A stretch of 64,000 nucleotides of DNA, from contig DAHVQS010000004.1 of NCBI GenBank assembly GCA_027317645.1, positions 1 to 64,000 of the forward strand, given 5' to 3'. The position numbers and the translations under genes were made by a program. Each line of letters opens with the position of its first letter. The first letter of the stretch is position 1. Below the pieces are notes generated by a model. That model was given only the letters and a program-made list of their open reading frames with translations. It did no database searches and was not told where the DNA came from. Shown here piece after piece: positions 17,952 to 26,848 of this stretch. Origin of the DNA: Paenalcaligenes sp021793095. GTDB lineage: Bacteria > Pseudomonadota > Gammaproteobacteria > Burkholderiales > Burkholderiaceae_B.

Positions 17952-19625
17952 ATGTACGATTTAATTGCTTCTAATTTAGCCCCGATCATGTTTTTTAACT
18001 TGATCGTTTTTTTATTGTTGGGCTTTCCAGTTGCATTCACTTTAGCAGCGGTAGGGATTTTGTATGGCCTAGTCGCCATCGAGTTTGGTTTCATGCAGCC
18101 TGCTTTGTTTCAGGCCTTGCCGCAGCGCATTTACGGCATTATTGCTAACGACACCTTACTCGCGGTGCCTTTTTTCACCCTGATGGGCTTAGTGCTCGAG
18201 CGCTCGGGGATGGCCGAGGATCTACTGGATACCATTGGTCAATTGTTTGGCCCCATACGGGGTGGGCTAGCCATTGCCGTGATTTTTGTAGGCGCGATGC
18301 TGGCAGCCACCACTGGCGTGATTTCTGCCTCAGTAATTTCTATGGGATTGATCTCTTTACCGATCATGTTGCGCTACGGCTATGATCGTCGCTTGGCCTC
18401 TGGGGTGATTGCGGCCTCGGGGACCTTGTCTCAGATTATTCCCCCGTCAATTGTTTTGATTATATTGGCTGACCAGCTGGGGCGTTCTATTGGCGATATG
18501 TATCGTGGGGCGATGCTGCCCGGTTTATTGCTCACACTAACCTATGTGTTATACGTGGCTATTTTGGCGGTCATTAAACCTAAAAGCGTGCCTGCCCTGC
18601 CGCCAGAGGCCAGGACTTATATAGAAAAAGACGGCAGCCGTGGCTTGCGATCATTACTGGTGCTCAGCTTATTGTCGGCAGGTGTCTCTTATTTAGGGTC
18701 TAGCTATTATTTTGCTACCCATGACAATGTGCCCATCGACGAAAGTATTGTGATTGTGCTTTTGTTATGGGGGGTGGCCGCCTTTGTCATGGCCTCCATT
18801 AATCGTGTTTTTCGCTTGGGTCTGCTGTCTCAAATTGCAGAACGGGTCACTTTTGTGATGATCCCACCGCTGTTTTTGATTTTCTTGGTGCTTGGCACTA
18901 TTTTCATTGGGGTGGCGACCCCGACCGAAGGTGGGGCGATGGGGGCAGTAGGGGCCATTATCATGGCGTCCAGCCGGGGTCGGCTCAATTTCAAACTGTT
19001 AGGCCAGGCCATGGCGAGCACGACGCGTCTGTCGTGTTTCGTGGTATTCATTTTGGTGGGTTCTACCATCTTTAGTTTGAGTTTCCGCGGGATTAATGGC
19101 GACCTCTGGGTTGAAAGTTTATTGATAGACCTGCCAGGCGGGGACCTCGGGTTTTTAGCAGTCGTCAGTGTGCTCACTTTCTTTTTAGCCTTCTTTTTGG
19201 ACTTTTTTGAGCTGGCATTTATTATCGTGCCGCTGCTGGGTCCAGTCGCTGAGGTGATGGGCATTGATTTGATTTGGTTCGGTGTGCTGGCTGTCAATAT
19301 GCAGACTTCTTTCATGCATCCGCCTTTTGGTTTTGCATTATTCTTTTTGCGCTCTGTGGCGCCCCGAGAGGACTATGTGGATGCCGTGACCGGGAAAAAA
19401 ATACGCCGTGTGACCACAGGAGATATTTATTGGGGTTCAGTACCGTTTATCATCATTCAATTAATCATGGTTTTAGTGGTCCTCTTTGTGCCCGGGATTG
19501 TGACCCACTACAAACACGGAGAAATCTTGTTGGATGATAGCGAGATCGAATTCGGCGTGGGTGATTCGTATGGCTATGATGATTACGGGTTTGGGGATGA
19601 TGAAGAGGGGGCTTCGTTTTACTGA
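17952..19625 (+). CDS. TRAP transporter large permease (DctM type)
   Basis: The transport-catalysing subunit, 557 residues with about 12-14 membrane helices and the DctM pattern (AAVGILYGLVAIEFGF; FVGAMLAATTGVISASVISMGLISLPIML; GTLSQIIPPSIVLIILADQLG). It pairs with the DctQ gene just upstream. The end is odd: after the last helix (about residue 515) an acidic, Tyr/Gly-rich tail of some 35 residues ends in GYDDYGFGDDEEGASFY. The stop overlaps the trpF start by one base (TGATG), so translation of trpF is probably coupled to it. Confidence 0.92.
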   Translation: MYDLIASNLAPIMFFNLIVFLLLGFPVAFTLAAVGILYGLVAIEFGFMQPALFQALPQRIYGIIANDTLLAVPFFTLMGLVLERSGMAEDLLDTIGQLFGPIRGGLAIAVIFVGAMLAATTGVISASVISMGLISLPIMLRYGYDRRLASGVIAASGTLSQIIPPSIVLIILADQLGRSIGDMYRGAMLPGLLLTLTYVLYVAILAVIKPKSVPALPPEARTYIEKDGSRGLRSLLVLSLLSAGVSYLGSSYYFATHDNVPIDESIVIVLLLWGVAAFVMASINRVFRLGLLSQIAERVTFVMIPPLFLIFLVLGTIFIGVATPTEGGAMGAVGAIIMASSRGRLNFKLLGQAMASTTRLSCFVVFILVGSTIFSLSFRGINGDLWVESLLIDLPGGDLGFLAVVSVLTFFLAFFLDFFELAFIIVPLLGPVAEVMGIDLIWFGVLAVNMQTSFMHPPFGFALFFLRSVAPREDYVDAVTGKKIRRVTTGDIYWGSVPFIIIQLIMVLVVLFVPGIVTHYKHGEILLDDSEIEFGVGDSYGYDDYGFGDDEEGASFY

Positions 19626-20305
19626 TGAGTAATCACCTGAGAGATCACCCGGTTGTCCAGCCGCGCGTGCGTTTGAAATTATGTGGCTTGACCCGAGAGC
19701 AAGATATTGCACCGATGGTGCACAGTGGTGCCGATGCGGTGGGGATGGTTTTCTATCCAAAAAGCAAGAGATATGTGCCGCTGCAACAGGCCGCTCATTT
19801 AAGCGCGCAGCTCCCCGCTTTTGTGACGGTGACGGGGCTGTTTGTAAATCCTGAGGCTTCGTTTGTAAATCAATTGATACAGCATGCCGCCTTAGACCTT
19901 TTGCAGTTTCATGGCGAAGAGAGCCCCGAGTTTTGTCGTCAATTTAGTCGTCCTTATATCAAAGCTTTTCGTGTTGGGGCGCCAAGACAAGAAACTGCCC
20001 AAGCGTTGCTTTCTCTATGCCGTCAATATGACGATGCTAAGGGCTGGCTGTTTGATAGTTACACGCCTGAATATGGGGGCAGTGGGGTGGCATTCGATGA
20101 AAATATCTTGGCTGAATTAAACCAGCTGCGCGTGGAGACAGATGCGCCGATAATTTTAGCGGGGGGCTTAACTATCGAAAATGTGCGTGCAAAAGTACAG
20201 CATTTGCATCCGTTTGCGCTGGATGTGAGTAGTGGAATTGAACTTGCCCCCGGCATCAAGTGTCCAACCAAGATAGCCGCTTTTGTACGGGCGATAACCT
20301 CTTGA
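19625..20305 (+). CDS. trpF: Phosphoribosylanthranilate isomerase
   Basis: Catalyses the Amadori rearrangement of phosphoribosylanthranilate in tryptophan synthesis. The TIM-barrel start LKLCGLTREQDI carries the active-site cysteine, and GADAVGMVFYPKSKRYV, ILAGGLTIENV and ALDVSSGIE (catalytic Asp and phosphate site) are as in the family. The 226-residue length is normal with a short N-terminal extension. It overlaps the TRAP gene by one base. trpB and trpA, which follow trpF in most betaproteobacteria, are not here; a membrane thioredoxin gene follows after 36 bases. Confidence 0.95.
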   Translation: MSNHLRDHPVVQPRVRLKLCGLTREQDIAPMVHSGADAVGMVFYPKSKRYVPLQQAAHLSAQLPAFVTVTGLFVNPEASFVNQLIQHAALDLLQFHGEESPEFCRQFSRPYIKAFRVGAPRQETAQALLSLCRQYDDAKGWLFDSYTPEYGGSGVAFDENILAELNQLRVETDAPIILAGGLTIENVRAKVQHLHPFALDVSSGIELAPGIKCPTKIAAFVRAITS

Positions 20306-20341
20306 TTAGGCCATCGGTATTTTGACCAAAGATTATTTGCT

Positions 20342-21169
20342 ATGTCGGTAATTCAAATTGGCCCATTCACTTTGGATGGGCTTATTTTTTTATGTGTGAT
20401 CGCCTTTGCAGCGGCGATGTTCGTTGCTATTCGTTATGACAAGAAGCATGAGGCTCAGATTGAAAATCGTTTATGGTGGCTAACGCTGCTGGCCGCATTG
20501 ATTGGCCGTTTGATTTTTGTGCTGCGCTTTTGGCCCGCTTATCAGGAAAGTCCAGCTGAGATCATTAATATTCGGGATGGGGGGTTTGATTGGCCGGCAG
20601 CCTTGATTGTGTACGGCCTGGCGCTATTGTGGCTGTTTTTGCGACAGCGTGCGCTTTTTCGAGGCATGGCATGGGCGCTGGGCACGGCGACTGTGGTGAT
20701 CAGCATGGGTTTATTATGGCTGCAGCCTTGGCAAAAGAACCTCCCTAATTGGTTTGAAATGGCCCATTTAGAGCAACTGTCACCACTGGCCAGTGAGGAT
20801 TGGGATCATGCGTTTCAGTATCAAGGCAAACCAACGGTTATCAATCTATGGGCTACTTGGTGTCCACCCTGTCGACGAGAAATGCCTGTGTTGGAAAAGG
20901 CACAAAATACGTACAAAAATGTAAATTTCGTATTTATAAACCAAGGTGAAACTGCTGCTGAAATAAATAAATTTCTCAATGAGCAAGGCCTAAATTTGCA
21001 AAATCTATGGCTGGATGAATACGCATTATCTGGGCAGGCCGTTGCCAGCAAGGGTTTACCTGCTACTTTATTTTTAGACTCGAAAGGGCGTATTGTGAGT
21101 AGCCGGTTAGGAGAGTTATCAGCCGCCTCTTTGAGGTCACACTTAGAATCAATTGGGATCCAAAAGTAG
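20342..21169 (+). CDS. Membrane thioredoxin: Lgt-like helices fused to TlpA domain
   Basis: A 275-residue protein in two parts. Residues 1-130 hold four hydrophobic helices whose patterns (IGPFTLDGLIFLCVIAFAA; GRLIFVLRFWPAY; PAEIINIRDGGFDW) resemble the first third of prolipoprotein diacylglyceryl transferase. The Lgt catalytic HGG is absent, so this is not an active Lgt. Residues 140-275 form a TlpA/ResA-type thioredoxin with WCPPC at 173-177, TVINLWATWC before it and GLPATLFLD (cis-proline loop) near 232. The likely role is thiol reduction or disulfide exchange on the periplasmic side, for example in cytochrome c maturation or protection; this is inferred. It follows trpF and precedes the BCCT gene. 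Confidence 0.85.
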   Translation: MSVIQIGPFTLDGLIFLCVIAFAAAMFVAIRYDKKHEAQIENRLWWLTLLAALIGRLIFVLRFWPAYQESPAEIINIRDGGFDWPAALIVYGLALLWLFLRQRALFRGMAWALGTATVVISMGLLWLQPWQKNLPNWFEMAHLEQLSPLASEDWDHAFQYQGKPTVINLWATWCPPCRREMPVLEKAQNTYKNVNFVFINQGETAAEINKFLNEQGLNLQNLWLDEYALSGQAVASKGLPATLFLDSKGRIVSSRLGELSAASLRSHLESIGIQK

Positions 21170-21283
21170 CAAACTGTTTTTTCAGCGCAAAAATTTACAG
21201 TTTTTGCTTACCAATTCGCAGCCAGAGCCTCAAGTCATTGATATGATGGGCGGTAACGTTTTTTCATTTGACACTTTATATCA

Positions 21284-23269
21284 ATGGCTGAACCCACAAA
21301 TACTAAATCTAAATTTCAAATAAGTGGACCGGTATTTTTTGGCTCCGGCTCCATCCTTTTATTTTTGGCAGTATTGGTCACAGTTCTTAGAGAGCCAATG
21401 CTAAAACTCTTTACTGCCGTCCAAACATGGATCATTGATGATGTAGGTTGGTTTTATATTTTAACAGTCGCCATTATTTTATTGGTGACTGTTTTTTGTA
21501 TGCTGAGTCGCTTTGGCGATCTCAAGCTTGGCCCCGATCACAGTACCCCTGAGTACAACACCATCACTTGGTTTTCGATGTTATTTTCAGCAGGGATGGG
21601 GATTGGTTTGATGTTTTTTGGGGTGGCCGAGCCCTTAATGCATACCTTGCAGCCTCCTGTTGGCGAGCCCGGTTCGGCTGAGGCGGCACGTGAGGCCATT
21701 CGCATTACATTTTTCCATTGGGGGCTACATGCTTGGGCTATTTATGGCATTGTGGCTTTGACCTTGGCATTTTTTGCTTATCGACACGGTTTACCCCTCA
21801 CACTGCGTTCGGCACTTTATCCAATGATTGGTGAGCGTATTTACGGCCCCATTGGTAATGCAGTCGATATTTTTGCCGTCGTCAGTACGGTACTTGGGGT
21901 GGCCACCTCCTTGGGTTTTGGTGTGGTGCAGATCAACAGTGGTTTAAATCAACTGTTTGGTTTGCCGATCAATGAGCCCGTGCAGGTGCTATTGATTGTC
22001 GGTGCGACAGCGTTAGCCTCTATCTCGGTTGGCCTTGGTTTGGATGCCGGTATTCGCCGCTTGTCTGAGCTGAATATTATTTTGGCTATCCTGCTGGTAT
22101 TATTCGTGCTGCTGTTGGGCCCCACCGTGTTCCTGATTAAGGCGTTTGTGCAGAACACTGGGAGCTATTTCTCAGAGATTGTTGAGAAAACCTTTAACCT
22201 CTATGCCTATGAGAAAACTGATTGGTTAGGGGGTTGGACCCTGTTTTACTGGGGTTGGTGGTTATCCTGGTCGCCTTTTGTGGGCATGTTTATTGCTCGC
22301 GTTTCTCGCGGTAGAAGTATTCGCGAATTTATCTTAGGGGTGACCTTGCTGCCCACCGGCTTTACTTTCCTGTGGATGACCGTATTTGGTGACACCGCCA
22401 TTGATATGGTGCTGAACCAAGACAAATGGTCCATCGCAGAGGCCACTCTTGAGGATCCCTCTCTGGCTTTATTCGCATTTCTTGAGCAGTTCCCCTTATC
22501 CAGTGTGGTGAGCATCATTGCGGTGGTGATGGTATTGGTCTTTTTTGTGACCTCTGCTGACTCCGGCGCTTTGGTGGTCGATATGTTGGCTTCTGGCGGT
22601 GATGACAATACACCGGTATGGCAGCGCCTGTTCTGGGCAATCAGCATGGGTGTGATGGCCATTGCGTTACTGCTCGCTGATGGGTTACAGGCCTTGCAAA
22701 CAGCGACATTAGCGACGGCTTTACCATTCTCATTCGTATTGTTAGTGGTGATTTGGGGGCTACTCAAAGCACTGCGGCAGGACACGACCAAGAGAGAAAC
22801 CCACACGCAATTTCATGCGGCCCCACGTACGGGTGGTGATTCTGCCGATTGGCAGCGTCGTATGCGCAATCTCATGACCTTCCCGCGCCGCCGTCACATC
22901 GAGCGTTTCCTTGATGATGTGGTGTATCCGGCTTGCGTCAAGGTCGGTGAAGAGCTCTCTAAGCTAGGCTCGGATGTGGTGTTAGATAGAAATGAAGAGC
23001 ACGGCGTCATTATGCGTGTTGGGCATGATGTGGAGCACGATTTTGTATATGCGGTGTATCCACAGGCCTATGTGCTGCCGGCCTTCGTAGAGGATGACGA
23101 AGAAGACGTCAGCAGTGGGCGCAAGTACTTCCGTGCAGAAGTGCATTTGCTTGAGGGTGGCCAAGACTACAACATTATGGGCTGGTCAACTCAAGCGGTG
23201 ATTGATGACATCATTGATCAATATGAACGTCATATGCACTATCTGCACCTGATCAGAGACGAAGAATAA
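21284..23269 (+). CDS. BCCT-family transporter (choline/betaine, BetT-like)
   Basis: A 661-residue secondary transporter for a quaternary-amine osmolyte or choline. Twelve helices are expected. Signatures are TWFSMLFSAGMGIGLMFFGVAEPLMH near residue 100 and the substrate-binding GWWLSWSPFVGMFIARVSRGRS near 330. A cytoplasmic C-terminal domain of about 150 residues (from near 505) is the long tail seen in BetT-like members, where it takes part in osmotic sensing. No bet genes are nearby, so choline, glycine betaine or carnitine cannot be told apart. It is the last gene of the plus-strand run; its stop is three bases from the stop of the convergent SBF gene. Confidence 0.93.
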   Translation: MAEPTNTKSKFQISGPVFFGSGSILLFLAVLVTVLREPMLKLFTAVQTWIIDDVGWFYILTVAIILLVTVFCMLSRFGDLKLGPDHSTPEYNTITWFSMLFSAGMGIGLMFFGVAEPLMHTLQPPVGEPGSAEAAREAIRITFFHWGLHAWAIYGIVALTLAFFAYRHGLPLTLRSALYPMIGERIYGPIGNAVDIFAVVSTVLGVATSLGFGVVQINSGLNQLFGLPINEPVQVLLIVGATALASISVGLGLDAGIRRLSELNIILAILLVLFVLLLGPTVFLIKAFVQNTGSYFSEIVEKTFNLYAYEKTDWLGGWTLFYWGWWLSWSPFVGMFIARVSRGRSIREFILGVTLLPTGFTFLWMTVFGDTAIDMVLNQDKWSIAEATLEDPSLALFAFLEQFPLSSVVSIIAVVMVLVFFVTSADSGALVVDMLASGGDDNTPVWQRLFWAISMGVMAIALLLADGLQALQTATLATALPFSFVLLVVIWGLLKALRQDTTKRETHTQFHAAPRTGGDSADWQRRMRNLMTFPRRRHIERFLDDVVYPACVKVGEELSKLGSDVVLDRNEEHGVIMRVGHDVEHDFVYAVYPQAYVLPAFVEDDEEDVSSGRKYFRAEVHLLEGGQDYNIMGWSTQAVIDDIIDQYERHMHYLHLIRDEE

Positions 23270-23272
23270 CGC

Positions 23273-24292
23273 CTACTTTGCTGTGGTGGCATCACCGCTT
23301 TCTGCCTCAAACTGTAGGGCATAGCGGTTTGCCATCATGGCACAGGCCATCAGTTGAATCTGATGAAAAATCATGATGGGTAATAGTGCCGGGCCAATGG
23401 CACTGGCGCTAAAAATTACCTGGGCCATGGGGACACCCGTGGCCAAACTTTTTTTAGAACCGCAAAAGACAATCGCGACCTCATCTTCGCGATTAAAATT
23501 GAGTTTGCGGGCTAAAAAAGTAGATAAAGCCAATACAATAATGAGTAAAACCGTGCAAACGATGGTCAGTACCAAGAGGGACATCGGTGGGACCGCGGTC
23601 CAAAGACCACCAATCACAGATTCACTAAAAGCGGTATAGACTACTAAAAGAATAGAGCTTTGATCCACCCAACGCAGCCAGCTACTGTTGCGGTTGATCC
23701 AGTCGGCTGTCCAAGGACGAGAAAAGTGCCCAATCAAAAAGGGCAGCAAGAGTTGCACACTGATTTGCACAATAGATTCTGCCATGCCTGTGGTCCCGGC
23801 ATCTGCCTCTAGCAGTAACTGCAAAATAAAAGGGGTCAAGACAATACCAATCAGACTGGAAGCTGAGGCACTACAGACGGCTGCGGGTACATTGCCCCGT
23901 GCAATGGAGGTAAAGGCGATGGCGGATTGTACTGTCCCTGGCAGGGCGCATAGGTAGAGCATGCCGACTAATAGGGGCATCCCTAATAGCGGCAATAATA
24001 CGGGGCTCATGGCCCAACCAATCAGGGGGAAAATTACAAAGGTAAAACCAAATACCAATAAATGTAGGCGCCAATGCATGGCGCCCGCAATGATGGCTTC
24101 ACGGGAGAGTTTGGCCCCATGCATGAAAAAGAGTAATGCAATAGCAAAGCGAGTGAGCCATTCAAAAAATACTGCACCCGCCCCGTGTGCTGGCAGGGCA
24201 CTGGCAAGAAGTACAACCCCAATAAGTATTAGAGTGAAATTATCAAAAATGAGGCGCAAGCGCTGAATAACAGTCAGGTTGTGGGTAGACAT
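23273..24292 (-). CDS. Bile acid:sodium symporter-like transporter (SBF/YfeH type)
   Basis: A 339-residue protein with about ten helices. It carries the patterns FFMHGAKLSREAI, LPGTVQSAIAFTSIARGNVPAAVCSASASSLIG (crossover helix 4 region) and FCGSKKSLATGVPMAQVIF (crossover helix 9) of the SBF-like family PF13593. Members move organic anions with sodium; plant and bacterial relatives carry pantoate, pyruvate or related acids. The substrate here is unknown. It stands alone, convergent to the BCCT gene and divergent from cobB. Confidence 0.85.
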   Translation of the reverse strand: MSTHNLTVIQRLRLIFDNFTLILIGVVLLASALPAHGAGAVFFEWLTRFAIALLFFMHGAKLSREAIIAGAMHWRLHLLVFGFTFVIFPLIGWAMSPVLLPLLGMPLLVGMLYLCALPGTVQSAIAFTSIARGNVPAAVCSASASSLIGIVLTPFILQLLLEADAGTTGMAESIVQISVQLLLPFLIGHFSRPWTADWINRNSSWLRWVDQSSILLVVYTAFSESVIGGLWTAVPPMSLLVLTIVCTVLLIIVLALSTFLARKLNFNREDEVAIVFCGSKKSLATGVPMAQVIFSASAIGPALLPIMIFHQIQLMACAMMANRYALQFEAESGDATTAK

Positions 24293-24480
24293 AAAACTCG
24301 TCTATCAGTTGTTTTTAAAAGGTAATAATTGCTAGGTCCCCAAGATTACCCAATAAAGGCTGTGCTGACCAGATCCAAAGAGTTTGTTTGTGCTGTGATG
24401 ACTAAAATTAAATGCTGCTTCGGGACGATGCCGGAGCATGATAATTTTGAAGGATTGCGCAGTGTTACAATCAGAGTTGG

Positions 24481-24490
24481 CTGACGTCAG
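24481..24490. promoter_or_regulatory. 10-base palindrome upstream of cobB
   Basis: CTGACGTCAG is a perfect palindrome 38 bases before the cobB ATG, in the 236-base space between the SBF gene and cobB. Its position fits an operator or a protein-binding site near a promoter, but no regulator is known from the context and a ten-base palindrome can arise by chance. Just upstream, an imperfect hairpin (ATGCT...AGCAT, about 24410-24439) is also visible. Confidence 0.25.
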
Positions 24491-24528
24491 AGGTGCAGTG
24501 CATACTCAGGTATAAAAAGGTTCAATCC

Positions 24529-25329
24529 ATGTTTAACTTTGATGAAACGGTTCTAGAGCGACTCCAGACCGCTAAAAAGATAGTGTTTTTTAGTGGTGCG
24601 GGGATTTCTGCAGAGAGCGGGGTGCCTACATTTAGAGATGATTTGAGTGGGTTGTGGGCGCAATACGATCCCATGCAGTTGGCCACACCAGAGGCTTTTA
24701 GGCGCCAGCCAGCCTTGGTGTGGGGATGGTATTTGTGGCGGCGTCAACGCGTCCGTGCCGCCCAGCCCAATGCTGCGCATTTGGCGTTAGCGCAATGGCA
24801 GGCTGCCGCAGGGGCAGATAGGGTGATTTGTTTAACCCAAAATGTTGATGATTTGCATGAGCGCGCGGGTTGCTCTGAGGTATTGCATTTGCATGGTAAT
24901 TTGTTTTCTTCTTTATGCGCTGAATGCGGTCAGTCGGTCGATGAGGCTGCATTGCCCAAGGCACATCAGACCCGCGCTGTAGACGTTGAATTTGACCCCA
25001 ATGGCCAAGAGATCACGCCGCCTGCGTGTCGTGCGTGTGGCGGGCATATTCGACCTGGAGTGATCTGGTTTGGTGAGGCCTTGGATAGTCAGGTGTTGGA
25101 TCGTTCTTTTGAACTCAGTGCGACCTGTGATGTGTTGATTGCAATAGGTACTTCAGGGGTGGTCCAGCCGGCGGCCGCATTGCCCAGTATCGCTCGGGAG
25201 GCTGGCGCTTATGTCATGCAGATTAACCCACAGGAAACACCACTTGACGCCGTGGCCCATAGCAATATTCGGGCATCGGCAGCCCAAGCATTGCCTGAGT
25301 TGTATAAACATGTCCATAAAGGCCAATGA
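24529..25329 (+). CDS. cobB: NAD-dependent protein deacylase, class III sirtuin
   Basis: Removes acyl groups from lysine using NAD+. The 266-residue protein shows GAGISAESGVPTFRD (23-37), QNVDDLHERAG (104-114), the catalytic histidine H122 in LHLHGN, and a zinc site with cysteines 130, 133, 167 and 170. Y68 and R71 form the Y-x-x-R pair that in SIRT5 and CobB binds succinyl or malonyl groups, so desuccinylase activity is expected as well as deacetylase. ATG 24529 is chosen over an upstream in-frame start because AAAAAGG lies before it. The next gene, nnr, starts directly after its stop. Confidence 0.93.
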   Translation: MFNFDETVLERLQTAKKIVFFSGAGISAESGVPTFRDDLSGLWAQYDPMQLATPEAFRRQPALVWGWYLWRRQRVRAAQPNAAHLALAQWQAAAGADRVICLTQNVDDLHERAGCSEVLHLHGNLFSSLCAECGQSVDEAALPKAHQTRAVDVEFDPNGQEITPPACRACGGHIRPGVIWFGEALDSQVLDRSFELSATCDVLIAIGTSGVVQPAAALPSIAREAGAYVMQINPQETPLDAVAHSNIRASAAQALPELYKHVHKGQ

Positions 25330-26838
25330 ATGGATTTAAATAACGATTGCGCGCTATTAACTGCGGCAGATATTCATGCGGTGGACGCGCATGCTGCGCA
25401 ACAGGGCATTTCTCCTCAACAGTTGATGCATCATGCAGGACAAGCCCTTACCACTGCCATCTTGCAGCGCTTTCCACGTAGCCGCACACTTATTGTGTGT
25501 GGCCCAGGAAATAATGGCGGCGATGGTTTTGTGATTGCGCGGCTATTGGCTGCGCGTGATTGGCCGGTGTTTGTCTGTACTGAGCATGGCGCCTTGCCCA
25601 CGCGATTACCTGCTGCTGCACATGCCCAACGTTATACCCACGATTGCTATTCATTTAAGGCCATTGATGAAGCTTTTTTACAGCAGGTTGATTTAATCAT
25701 TGACGCGGGATTTGGTGTGGGTCTATCGCGTCCTATTAATGCGCACTGGCAGTCTTTGCTACAACGTTTAGAAAACAGTCAGAAACCGATTGTCGCTGTG
25801 GATATGCCTACCGGGGTTGGGGATTTTGGCCAACTTTATGCGCATCCTCCTTTGCAGGCTGAGTTGACATTGGCTTTATTTAAAAAAAAGCCTGCCCACG
25901 TCATCGCCCCAGGGGCAGCATATTGCGGTGAAGTACGGGTATGTGACATTGGCTTGGAGCAGACGCATTTGCCAGTTCAGCCACGCTTTTATGAAAATAG
26001 GCCTGCCTTGTGGGCGCCTGAATGGCGGCGGACCCGACCCAATGCGCAAACGCATAAATATGATCGCGGTCATGTTTGGGTATGGGGTGGGCCACGGTTG
26101 CCAGGGGCTCCTACTTTGAGTGCCTTAGGGGCTGCTGTGTCGGGCGCGGGTGCAGTCACCCTCCTGACGGATCGCGACAGCTGGCCAATTTACGCGGCAC
26201 AAATGCGCTCGGTGATGGTCGAGGCTGTTGATGGTGCAAAAGGCTTTAAGGCGGCTATTGATACACGCCGTACCGGTGCGGTGGTATTGGGGCCAGGGGC
26301 CGTGCATTGTCCTGAACTGGCTGATTATCTAAAAGTCCTTTTAGACACCAACCATCCTTGTGTGCTCGATGCCGAGGCATTAAATGTAATGACGCAGCAT
26401 CCAGACCATTTCTTTTCATCCCTGCATGGGCGTTGCGTACTGACGCCGCATGCGGGTGAATTTAAACGTCTTTTTCCGCATTTAACAGGATTACTGGCCA
26501 CTCACCGTTTGGACGCGGTGCGCCAAGCCAGTCAAGAAACGGGTGCGGTGGTCGTGCTCAAAGGGGCGGAGACCCTCATTGGTCTACCCCATGGGGCATT
26601 AATTATTAATAATAATGCGAGTCCCTATTTAGCAACTGCAGGCAGTGGCGATGTGCTCGCGGGTGTCATTGCTGCCTTTCTAGGGCAGCGCATTGCTGCA
26701 CCTTTGGCGGCAGCAATGGGGGTGTGGCTGCATGGACGAGCAGGCACTTTGGCGGGGGTTGGCCTGATTGCGGATGATTTACCCAAATGGTTGATTCGTG
26801 CGCAAAGAGAACTGATTGAATTATGTGAGCCTGAATAA
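25330..26838 (+). CDS. nnr: Bifunctional NAD(P)H-hydrate epimerase/dehydratase
   Basis: Repairs damaged hydrated NADH/NADPH. The N-terminal YjeF epimerase domain (about 1-215) shows QQLMHHAGQAL and VCGPGNNGGDGFVIARLL. The C-terminal ADP/ATP-dependent dehydratase domain (about 230-500) shows VLTPHAGEFKRLFP, VVLKGAETLIG and the nucleotide site LATAGSGDVLAGVIAAFLGQ. At 502 residues it is the full two-domain form. It begins at the base after the cobB stop. The pairing with an NAD-consuming sirtuin makes functional sense but may be only operon economy. Confidence 0.95.
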   Translation: MDLNNDCALLTAADIHAVDAHAAQQGISPQQLMHHAGQALTTAILQRFPRSRTLIVCGPGNNGGDGFVIARLLAARDWPVFVCTEHGALPTRLPAAAHAQRYTHDCYSFKAIDEAFLQQVDLIIDAGFGVGLSRPINAHWQSLLQRLENSQKPIVAVDMPTGVGDFGQLYAHPPLQAELTLALFKKKPAHVIAPGAAYCGEVRVCDIGLEQTHLPVQPRFYENRPALWAPEWRRTRPNAQTHKYDRGHVWVWGGPRLPGAPTLSALGAAVSGAGAVTLLTDRDSWPIYAAQMRSVMVEAVDGAKGFKAAIDTRRTGAVVLGPGAVHCPELADYLKVLLDTNHPCVLDAEALNVMTQHPDHFFSSLHGRCVLTPHAGEFKRLFPHLTGLLATHRLDAVRQASQETGAVVVLKGAETLIGLPHGALIINNNASPYLATAGSGDVLAGVIAAFLGQRIAAPLAAAMGVWLHGRAGTLAGVGLIADDLPKWLIRAQRELIELCEPE

Positions 26839-26848
26839 AGGAGTGGTG

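Noticed and set aside
21187..21207. GCAAAAA...TTTTTGC hairpin after the membrane thioredoxin gene
   Set aside because: The stem is almost all A-T pairs and no T-run follows the right arm, so a terminator call is not supported.
22246..22806. A 186-codon open frame on the minus strand inside the BCCT gene
   Set aside because: Fully antisense to a well-conserved transporter, rich in Asn/Thr/Lys/Ser as expected from reversed membrane-helix codons, with no ribosome-binding site.
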